Assembly: GCA_030150595.1 (NCBI GenBank)
Contig: JASLFQ010000126.1
Span: 1-5,678, forward strand
Length of the DNA: 5,678 nt
Source: Aquirhabdus sp.
GTDB taxonomy: Bacteria; Pseudomonadota; Gammaproteobacteria; Pseudomonadales; Moraxellaceae
Direction of reading: 5' to 3'
A program made the position numbers and the translations under genes. How positions within the stretch are numbered: position 1 is the stretch's first letter; every line of letters begins with the position of its first letter. Under the pieces are notes generated by a model. The model ran no database searches. It saw only the letters and a program-made list of their open reading frames with translations, and was not told the DNA's origin. Below, piece after piece: positions 1-4,720 of the stretch.

Positions 1-301
1 TCCAGTTGCAGGACAAGGCTTCAATTTGTGTATACGTGATGCGCAAGTATTAACCAATACTTTAGCAGCACAAGCAAATCAAGGTCTCAATTTGGGCAAT
101 CACACTGTGCTTACTGATTATGAAAATTCACGCTTAACCGATCAGAAACGTGTGATTCGATTCTGTGACTCCATCGTACGAGGTTTTACTCATTCAAATC
201 CATTATTAAAGCTGGCTCGAAATACAGGATTATTGGCATTTGATGCGATTCCGGGTGCTAAGCAGCTTGTGGCAAATTATGCGATGGGATTAAAAGTATG
301 A
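1..301 (+). CDS. ubiH: 2-octaprenyl-6-methoxyphenyl hydroxylase UbiH, C-terminal part
   Basis: This is the last ~99 codons of a FAD-dependent aromatic ring hydroxylase of the UbiH/UbiI/COQ6 family. The frame is open from base 2, so the gene begins outside the window. The visible protein starts inside the second FAD-binding motif (PVAGQGFNLCIRDA; the usual form is GQGFNLGLRDA). It continues with the family's helical tail, including DYENSRLTDQKR, TDSLV-like CDSIVRGF and the RNTGLLAFD segment, which resembles the E. coli UbiH C-terminus (RNIGLMTME). In the known pathway UbiH hydroxylates C1 of the ubiquinone ring precursor as part of a soluble Ubi complex. The TGA stop overlaps the ATG of the next gene (ATGA), so the two are translationally coupled. 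In many gammaproteobacteria pepP lies upstream, but that part is not visible here. Assignment to UbiH rather than a paralogue rests on the C-terminal resemblance and the order. Confidence 0.85.
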   Translation, partial: PVAGQGFNLCIRDAQVLTNTLAAQANQGLNLGNHTVLTDYENSRLTDQKRVIRFCDSIVRGFTHSNPLLKLARNTGLLAFDAIPGAKQLVANYAMGLKV

Positions 302-1587
302 CGATTACTCCTGCTCAAACAACACCTCAAATTGTGGACGCGGTCATCATAGGTGGTGGCTTAGTTGGCGGATTGTGTGCGTTGTTACTTGCAGAAAGTG
401 ATGTCAATGTTGTTGTGATTGATGCTGCGCCGCCACTGACTGATGAAACTCGCTCAAAAGATTTACTTAATAAACGAGATGCGCGTGTCTGGGCATTAAG
501 TCCTGCAAGTTTGAGTTTGCTTGAGCGAGTAGGCGTCTGGTCGCGCGTGGTTCGACATGCACCTTATCAAGGAATGCAGGTTTGGTCACGTGATGGTCGA
601 GGTATTCTTGATTTTGGTGACGTGACTGAAACTAAATTAAATCAAGATAGTACGCTGCTTGGTAGCATGGTTGAGCCGAGTATTTTGTCTTTGGCCTTGC
701 AACAAGTGATGCAAGAAAAATTAGGTGCGAAATATTTACAACCAAAACGACTGAAAAATATTGAGCGCTTTAGTCAGCATTGGCAAGTCACATTGGAAAG
801 TGGAGAGTGTTATCAAACACCTCTAGTGATTGGTGCGGATGGTGCTGGCTCTCTTGTGCGTCAGCTGGCAAGCATTCAGGTTGAACAACTAGATTATAAG
901 CAGATGGCGTTGACCTGTGCGATTCGTACGGAAAAACCTCATGGTGGTATTGCTCGCCAAGTATTTTTACCAACGGGGCCTTTGGCTTTTTTACCGTTAG
1001 CAAATCACGCTGATCAACCACTTAATGAACAAGATTGCTGGCAATCGATTGTGTGGACTTTGCCTGCTGTTACTGCACAAGATATGTCAGATTTAGATGA
1101 TGCAGCGTTAATGGCTGAATTAGGCCATGCTAGTGGTTATACGTTGGGTCAAGTGACTGCAATTGAGTCACGCGGGATTTTTCCATTGAAAGCGCAGCAG
1201 GCGAAGCAGTATTGTCTCGATGGTTTAGCGTTGATTGGTGATGCGGCACATGTGATTCATCCGATGGCTGGTCAGGGCGTGAACTTGGGATGTTTGGATG
1301 CGGCAGTTTTGGCTGATGCGTTATTGCATGATCGTGCTCGTGGACTATGGGCGCATAGACAGACTCTAAAACGCTACGAGCGTGAACGTAAACTGCCAAA
1401 TAGCATCATGATGCATGGATTATCGGTATTAGGTTGGTTACAAAGTTCGGATCAACAATGGATTATGTGGTTACGTGGCGAAGGCATGCAAGCCTTGGCG
1501 CAATTGGATGGTTTACGGAGTGTGATTGGTGAGCAAGCGAGTGGACGTGCGGCAATTAAGGCAACGCGTTACCGTGTGGTTCATTAA
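298..1587 (+). CDS. ubiI: FAD-dependent ubiquinone-ring hydroxylase, probably UbiI (VisC)
   Basis: This is a complete 429-residue flavoprotein monooxygenase of the UbiH/UbiF/UbiI/COQ6 family, slightly longer than the usual ~400 residues. An N-terminal Rossmann motif GGGLVG lies at 19-24 with an acidic residue (D42) ending strand 2, where it would bind the FAD ribose. The typical RVWALSPASLSLLERVGVW segment follows near 62-80. The DG motif GADGAGS is at 179-185, and the second FAD motif GDAAHVIHPMAGQGVNLG is at 314-331. The start ATG overlaps the ubiH stop, and GGGA lies 8 bases upstream. In E. coli, UbiI follows UbiH and performs the C5 hydroxylation of the ring; that order is the main reason for choosing UbiI. 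Sequence alone does not separate UbiI from UbiF or UbiL specificity. No strong terminator follows the TAA stop. The family assignment is secure and the exact ring position is inferred. Confidence 0.88.
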   Translation: MTITPAQTTPQIVDAVIIGGGLVGGLCALLLAESDVNVVVIDAAPPLTDETRSKDLLNKRDARVWALSPASLSLLERVGVWSRVVRHAPYQGMQVWSRDGRGILDFGDVTETKLNQDSTLLGSMVEPSILSLALQQVMQEKLGAKYLQPKRLKNIERFSQHWQVTLESGECYQTPLVIGADGAGSLVRQLASIQVEQLDYKQMALTCAIRTEKPHGGIARQVFLPTGPLAFLPLANHADQPLNEQDCWQSIVWTLPAVTAQDMSDLDDAALMAELGHASGYTLGQVTAIESRGIFPLKAQQAKQYCLDGLALIGDAAHVIHPMAGQGVNLGCLDAAVLADALLHDRARGLWAHRQTLKRYERERKLPNSIMMHGLSVLGWLQSSDQQWIMWLRGEGMQALAQLDGLRSVIGEQASGRAAIKATRYRVVH

Positions 1588-1654
1588 TTGAAATGATTGA
1601 ATGTATCTATTTCGATTATCTATATACTGATATTTTTGCACACAAATAAAAACA

Positions 1655-1729
1655 GATAAGCGGTGTTTATCACCCTTTGAAGGGATAGACAAGACTAGCG
1701 CGAACCCAAACTGCTTGCTAAAGTAAACC
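1655..1729. other. GC-richer intergenic segment with competing hairpins (possible structured RNA)
   Basis: This segment of the ubiI-sutA gap is noticeably less AT-rich than its flanks and dense in inverted repeats. GATAA (1655-1659) can pair with TTATC (1667-1671). GGTG (1662-1665) can pair with CACC (1671-1674). CCCT (1673-1676) can pair with AGGG (1681-1684) around a TTGA loop. The last two stems share bases 1673-1674, so they exclude each other. TAGC (1696-1699) can pair with GCTA (1717-1720), and TAAACC (1724-1729) can pair back to GGTgTTTA (1662-1669) to close the whole unit. It matches no riboswitch or small RNA consensus I can recall. On the minus strand the GATAA/TTATC stem is followed by a TGTTTTTATTT tract, which is terminator-like. 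It could be a 3' UTR element, a small RNA, or chance. Confidence 0.25.
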
Positions 1730-1764
1730 TATTCCAAAAGTCTCTGCAATATCGAATAAAGATA

Positions 1765-1773
1765 TGATATAAA
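1765..1773 (+). promoter_or_regulatory. Candidate extended -10 promoter for the sutA-like gene
   Basis: TGaTATAAA gives a TG dinucleotide at 1765-1766 and TATAAA at 1768-1773, five of six matches to the sigma-70 -10 box in the extended form that tolerates a poor -35. No good -35 is present at the usual spacing. Transcription would begin near 1780, giving a leader of about 40 bases before the ATG at 1822. The hairpin-rich segment further upstream would then lie outside this transcript. A second possible -10, TATACT at 1623-1628, would include that segment, but its -35 is poor. Confidence 0.4.
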
Positions 1774-1810
1774 GCGTGAAAATAGTATGTGTGTTGAAGT
1801 AAGTCGTAAA

Positions 1811-1817
1811 AGGAGAG
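1811..1817 (+). promoter_or_regulatory. Strong Shine-Dalgarno site fixing the sutA-like start
   Basis: AGGAGAG lies just upstream of ATG 1822, with six bases between the AGGAG core and the start codon. It is the strongest ribosome binding site in the window. It is the best single argument that the short acidic reading frame is really translated and starts here. Confidence 0.75.
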
Positions 1818-1821
1818 ATAG

Positions 1822-2130
1822 ATGAGCAGTACTGAATATACAGATGATTATGAAGGCGTAGATCCATCTGAGGAAGCGTCGGACGATGATAGCATTGATG
1901 ATGTCGATGCCGTCGTTGCTTCTGATGAAGCTGGCGTTGATGTCGCTTCAGGCGCTGGGAAAGATGATGGGGAAGGTCGTCCAGCACCTGATGATTTGGC
2001 ACAAGCTGAAAGTTTATCTCCAAGCGCAAAGCGCGATGAGCGTCAGAGATTAGCCGAAGAACTTGAGCGTTTTCTTGCTCAAGGTGGACGTATTCAAGAA
2101 GTACCACCTGATGAAAGTATTCGCGACTAA
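1822..2130 (+). CDS. Small acidic protein resembling RNA-polymerase-binding regulator SutA
   Basis: This 102-residue protein has two parts. Residues 1-63 are low-complexity and strongly acidic, rich in D, E, S, A and V (for example SDDDSIDDVD at 20-29), and are probably disordered. Residues 68-88 form a charged amphipathic helix (AKRDERQRLAEELERFLAQGG) that leads into GGRIQEVPPDES at 88-99. The layout and the helix plus GG(K/R)(V/I)QE(V/I)-P motif recall Pseudomonas SutA, about 105 residues, which binds the RNA polymerase beta subunit and tunes transcription during slow growth. That function is known for Pseudomonas and only inferred here. The gene has a strong SD, its own likely promoter, and converges on rsmI. 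It is monocistronic and sits between the ubiquinone operon and the rsmI-lpoA cluster. The minus-strand frame across it reads as low-complexity H/Q/R-rich protein and is a shadow. The gene is very likely real; the SutA family link is moderate. Confidence 0.72.
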   Translation: MSSTEYTDDYEGVDPSEEASDDDSIDDVDAVVASDEAGVDVASGAGKDDGEGRPAPDDLAQAESLSPSAKRDERQRLAEELERFLAQGGRIQEVPPDESIRD

Positions 2131-2144
2131 AACGGCGATTATTT

Positions 2145-2176
2145 GGAGCTAAACTCAATTTATATGAGCTAGCTCC
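2145..2176. terminator. Hairpin between convergent genes, probable bidirectional terminator
   Basis: GGAGCTA (2145-2151) is the exact reverse complement of TAGCTCC (2170-2176). Inside it, after a small internal loop, CTCA (2154-2157) pairs with TGAG (2165-2168) around a seven-base loop. It starts 15 bases after the sutA-like stop and ends 10 bases before the rsmI stop, where a shared terminator is expected. Neither strand has a clean T tract directly after the stem, so intrinsic termination may be weak; it could equally protect the 3' ends. Confidence 0.5.
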
Positions 2177-2185
2177 GCATTTATG

Positions 2186-3022
2186 CTAATCTTTTAAGAG
2201 CAACGCACGCTGATATAGTTCGTTCTTTTTGAGTCCTGTGAGTTCCGCTGCAAGTTGTGCGGCGGCCTTGACGGATAAGTCTTGTAGTAAACGCTTCAGC
2301 AATTTATCTGTTGCTTCCGTATTTTCAACCTCTTGTTCTGCATTATACCCACCAACCACCAGCACGATTTCTCCACGTTCTTGATTACTGTCACTTTGGA
2401 CAAACTCAAGAAGCTCTCCAAGCGTTGCTTTCTTAATTGTTTCAAACGTCTTGGTAATTTCACGTGCGATACAGGCGTCACGATCTTTGCCAAATATTTC
2501 TACAAAATCTATTAAACTGTCCACAATTCGATGTGGTGCTTCGTAGAATATTAATGTTCTGGTATCTTTTTTTAATCCATCCAGAGTTTGCTTACGTGCG
2601 TGTGTTTTCGCAGGCAAAAAACCTTCAAAGCTAAATCGATCACTCGGCAAACCCGATGCAGATAACGCAGAAATGGCAGCACATGCGCCAGGCACAGGTA
2701 CAACACGAATACCTGCCTCATGCGCAGCGCGAACTAATCGAAATCCAGGGTCACTAATCAACGGTGTACCTGCATCACTGATTAGGGAAATATGATCACC
2801 TTGCTGCATTCTGGCGATGAGTTCTGGGACTTTTTGCCCTTCATTATGATCATGGCAAGCCGTTGTTGGCGTATTGATACTATATGCAGAGAGCAAATGC
2901 CCAGAGTGGCGAGTATCTTCGGCAGCAATGAGTTGACAGGTTTTTAATGTATGTTCAGCGCGGCGTGAAAAGTCGTCTAAATGACCAATGGGCGTGGCAA
3001 CAACAAAGAGAGTTCCAGCCAT
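2186..3022 (-). CDS. rsmI: 16S rRNA (cytidine1402-2'-O)-methyltransferase RsmI
   Basis: This is a complete 278-residue protein, close to the E. coli length of 286. RsmI uses SAM to 2'-O-methylate C1402 in the ribosomal P site, acting with RsmH on the same nucleotide. The tetrapyrrole-methylase-type fold is clear: VATPIGHLDD at 8-17, AEDTRHS at 34-40, HDHNE at 57-61, SDAGTPLISDPG at 82-93, the SAM-site loop VPVPGACA at 108-115, FEGFLPAK at 132-139, FYEAPHRI at 159-166, AREITKTFE at 186-194 and RGEIVLVV at 216-223. A C-terminal helical domain (VKAAAQLAAELTGLKKNELY) matches the family. The first motif has His14 where most members have Asn (PIGNL). The start is supported by MAGTLFVVATPIG, as usual for the family, with AAGGGA about 10 bases upstream. 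It is divergent from lpoA, as yraL is from yraM in E. coli, and convergent with the sutA-like gene. Confidence 0.95.
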   Translation of the reverse strand: MAGTLFVVATPIGHLDDFSRRAEHTLKTCQLIAAEDTRHSGHLLSAYSINTPTTACHDHNEGQKVPELIARMQQGDHISLISDAGTPLISDPGFRLVRAAHEAGIRVVPVPGACAAISALSASGLPSDRFSFEGFLPAKTHARKQTLDGLKKDTRTLIFYEAPHRIVDSLIDFVEIFGKDRDACIAREITKTFETIKKATLGELLEFVQSDSNQERGEIVLVVGGYNAEQEVENTEATDKLLKRLLQDLSVKAAAQLAAELTGLKKNELYQRALLLKD

Positions 3023-3186
3023 ATCTATCGTTTCCCTTGTCCAATATGATGTTTAATGTAAAACAGTTGAAATTAAATAGTTTGTTAAATATCACATATT
3101 GCTTAAGATTATTTGCAAAAATGAAACAAAGTTTCCGCTAAAATGGTAGAGCTGTTAGATCATCAAAAAAATAGAAGATAATCATT
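3023..3186. promoter_or_regulatory. Divergent rsmI / lpoA control region
   Basis: This AT-rich gap must carry promoters for both genes. Toward lpoA, TTGAAA (3067-3072) is 17 bases from TATCAC (3090-3095). Nearer the gene, TAAAAT (3139-3144) is a good -10 whose best -35, TTGCAA (3113-3118), is 20 bases away. Toward rsmI, the self-complementary TTGCAA (3113-3118) is 16 bases from TGTGAT (complement of 3091-3096). The possible -10 boxes of the two directions overlap at 3090-3096. A perfect 13-base dyad, GAAAC-AAA-GTTTC (3123-3135), lies just upstream of TAAAAT and could be an operator. The lpoA start has only a modest SD (AGAAG, 9 bases upstream). Confidence 0.4.
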
Positions 3187-4134
3187 ATGTCTAAAACCTT
3201 CATGCAGAATTTTGGTTTTTCTGCGCTGTTGACAATGCTACCCATGTTCGGTTTTGTGTCCACGGTACATGCGGAAATATTGGTGCTACTTCCAGAACAT
3301 GGCGTTTTAGCACCTGCAGCAAATAGCGTTAAAGAAGGTTTATTAGCGGCTTATTATGCAGGAACTCGACGACCGACGCTGCGTTTTGTTGATACAACTG
3401 ATCAACCCGTGGACATTCTTCTTGCTAAAGAGGTTAAACCTACGACTGAGCTGGTGATTGGACCCTTATCACGTGATCAAGTGGGTGAACTGGTGAATAT
3501 TGCCTCCATTCGTGTTCCTGTTCTTGCACTGAATCAAGTTGCACAAAATCAAAAAAACGTTTGGCAATTTGCGCTTGCACCTGATGAAGACGCCAAAAGT
3601 CTGGCCAAGGCGATATTAAGTGATGGGGTTACTCAACTTTATGTGGTGACGCAGCCTCAGTTCACAAAAGGTGAGCGTTTTAAAGAGGCTTTGATTCAAG
3701 CGACGAAGCTAAAAGATAATCCTATTAAAGTCATTCCACTGAGTTTGAATCATAATCAAGGGCTTATGGTATTAGGTTCAAGTCAGTGGGTCGGTGAGCA
3801 AAAACTGCCATTTGATCGCGTGTATGCACCATCATTTGCTTTTGATCGACGTATTCCAGTATCTACAGGAATGCAATTTTGTGATACACCAGCCTTGTTA
3901 CGAGCGGATTGGTCAGAGCTCAATGCATTAAATAGTAAACAGCAGACGTCTAGTGAGATTCAGCGTTTACATGCGTTTGGTGCAGATGCATGGCAACTCG
4001 CGCTTTTATTATTAGATAAAGCACCAAGTGCACAATTTGCAGGAAGAACAGGTGCGATTACGCTTAAAAACCAAGAAATTCAGCGTATTCCAGTCTGTTT
4101 TCGTGCAACAGATGGTGGGCTAATTCCACGTTAA
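3187..4134 (+). CDS. lpoA: Short LpoA-like penicillin-binding protein activator, soluble form
   Basis: This 315-residue exported protein matches the C-terminal half of the LpoA (YraM/LppC) family. E. coli LpoA is an outer-membrane lipoprotein of about 680 residues with an N-terminal TPR-like domain and a C-terminal domain that binds and activates PBP1A. Here residues 1-29 form a signal peptide ending STVHA, with likely cleavage before E30 and no lipobox cysteine. The rest has the type-1 periplasmic-binding fold: ILVLLPEHGVLAPAANSVKEG from 31, ELVIGPLSRDQV at 88-99, PVLALNQ at 111-117, FGADAWQLALLLL at 264-276, and a C-terminal FAGRTGAITL...IQRIPVCFRATDGG like the family's G-TG-LSL...RI-R-L-WA-F-DG end. 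C232 and C304 are the only cysteines and could form a disulfide. Linkage to yraN, dolP and divergent rsmI supports LpoA. The family call is good. PBP1A activation by this short form is inferred. Confidence 0.82.
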   Translation: MSKTFMQNFGFSALLTMLPMFGFVSTVHAEILVLLPEHGVLAPAANSVKEGLLAAYYAGTRRPTLRFVDTTDQPVDILLAKEVKPTTELVIGPLSRDQVGELVNIASIRVPVLALNQVAQNQKNVWQFALAPDEDAKSLAKAILSDGVTQLYVVTQPQFTKGERFKEALIQATKLKDNPIKVIPLSLNHNQGLMVLGSSQWVGEQKLPFDRVYAPSFAFDRRIPVSTGMQFCDTPALLRADWSELNALNSKQQTSSEIQRLHAFGADAWQLALLLLDKAPSAQFAGRTGAITLKNQEIQRIPVCFRATDGGLIPR

Positions 4135-4164
4135 TTGAATAAAACTGCGAAAGTTGAGATTTAT

Positions 4165-4572
4165 ATGACAGTCGGCCGTTCGACGAGTCCAACACATCAA
4201 GTTGGTCAAAAAGCAGAAGAAGCTGCACTTTCTTTTTTGAAAGATAAAGGTTTCCAATTGGTTGCTCAGAACTTTCATTGCCCAATGGGTGAAATAGATC
4301 TGATCGTTGTCCAAGAGGGTTTGTTAGTTTTTGTCGAAGTGAGACAGAGAAAGTCTAGTGTATTTGGTAATGCTGCGACCAGTATTACGCCAAGTAAACA
4401 ACGAAAGATTATTCAGACTTCAGCGACTTTTTTGCAATCATTTCCAGAGTTTGAATCTTATGATTGTCGGTTTGACGTGATTGCAATTGAAAGCTCTGCA
4501 CGCTTTAGCGCCGAGAATTTGAAGATTAATTGGATTGAAGGTGCTTTTGATGCTGCGATGTTTTATGAGTGA
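4165..4572 (+). CDS. yraN: YraN family (UPF0102) endonuclease-like protein
   Basis: From ATG 4165 this is a 135-residue protein of the YraN/UPF0102 family, which has a restriction-endonuclease-like fold resembling Holliday-junction resolvases; its cellular role is poorly defined. Signature parts are VGQKAEEAALSFLKDKGF at 13-30, N36, GEIDLI at 42-47, and VFVEVRQRK at 55-63, with D45, E58 and the basic residues after it placed like a PD-(D/E)xK active site. The usual KQRKI--(A)--FL helix follows at about 78-93, then the final strand with RFDVIAI. A TTG at 4135, directly after the lpoA stop, would add 10 residues. I prefer ATG 4165 because it has a small GAG site six bases upstream and gives the usual length. 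The gene lies 30 bases after lpoA and is almost surely co-transcribed with it, as in E. coli. Confidence 0.9.
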   Translation: MTVGRSTSPTHQVGQKAEEAALSFLKDKGFQLVAQNFHCPMGEIDLIVVQEGLLVFVEVRQRKSSVFGNAATSITPSKQRKIIQTSATFLQSFPEFESYDCRFDVIAIESSARFSAENLKINWIEGAFDAAMFYE

Positions 4573-4630
4573 TCAACGCTTTTAATGCAAAGTCATTTTG
4601 GCTGTAATAAAGGTATGTGGTTTGCGCGGT

Positions 4631-4636
4631 TATAAT
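4631..4636 (+). promoter_or_regulatory. Perfect -10 box upstream of dolP
   Basis: TATAAT matches the sigma-70 -10 consensus exactly and lies about 85 bases before the preferred dolP ATG at 4721. No recognisable -35 lies 16-18 bases upstream, and the TG of an extended -10 is absent, so an activator may be needed. The predicted start of transcription (about 4643) falls inside the dyad at 4636-4650. Confidence 0.45.
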
Positions 4637-4662
4637 GATTAACATAATCAACTTATTTTTTT
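4636..4662 (+). terminator. TGATTA-ACA-TAATCA dyad with T tract: yraN terminator or dolP operator
   Basis: TGATTA (4636-4641) and TAATCA (4645-4650) are a perfect inverted repeat around ACA. A T-rich run follows, with seven consecutive T at 4656-4662. Read as RNA it is a short, AT-rich intrinsic terminator for lpoA-yraN. Read as DNA it is a 15-base palindrome overlapping the -10 end and the likely +1 of dolP, which is typical placement for a repressor site. The stem is weak in base pairs, so either reading is tentative. Confidence 0.35.
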
Positions 4663-4720
4663 ACTCGCGGTTTTGTTAGACTTCAATCATTCACAAATTC
4701 GTTGTTATAGAGGCTCCAAG

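Noticed and set aside
1130..1399. Minus-strand open frames inside ubiI (also 788-1021)
   Set aside because: They lie wholly inside a well-conserved gene in the antisense direction and encode His/Pro/Ser-rich sequence with no motif or ribosome binding site.
1588..1821. 6S RNA, RNase P RNA or 4.5S RNA in the gap
   Set aside because: ubiI- or rsmI-linked loci carry such RNAs in some relatives, but the gap is too short for RNase P RNA. The RNase P core GAGGAAAGTCC and the SRP core GGAAGGAAGCAGC are absent, and 6S RNA would be expected upstream beyond pepP.
1718..2158. 146-residue minus-strand open frame over the sutA-like gene
   Set aside because: It is rich in His, Gln and Arg as expected from the reverse of an acidic D/E-rich gene, has no recognisable domain, and the opposite strand has a strong SD and a family-like helix.
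4135..4164. TTG start for yraN directly after the lpoA stop
   Set aside because: It has no ribosome binding site other than inside lpoA, and it adds ten residues not typical of the family; ATG 4165 is better placed.
4064..4314. Minus-strand open frames across the lpoA-yraN junction
   Set aside because: These are shadows of two recognised genes, with no SD and no domain.
4635..4679. Tiny frame MINIINLFFYSRFC before dolP, like a leader peptide
   Set aside because: Its ATG overlaps the TATAAT box, so it lies upstream of the predicted transcript start, and it has no SD. It would only be translated from readthrough.
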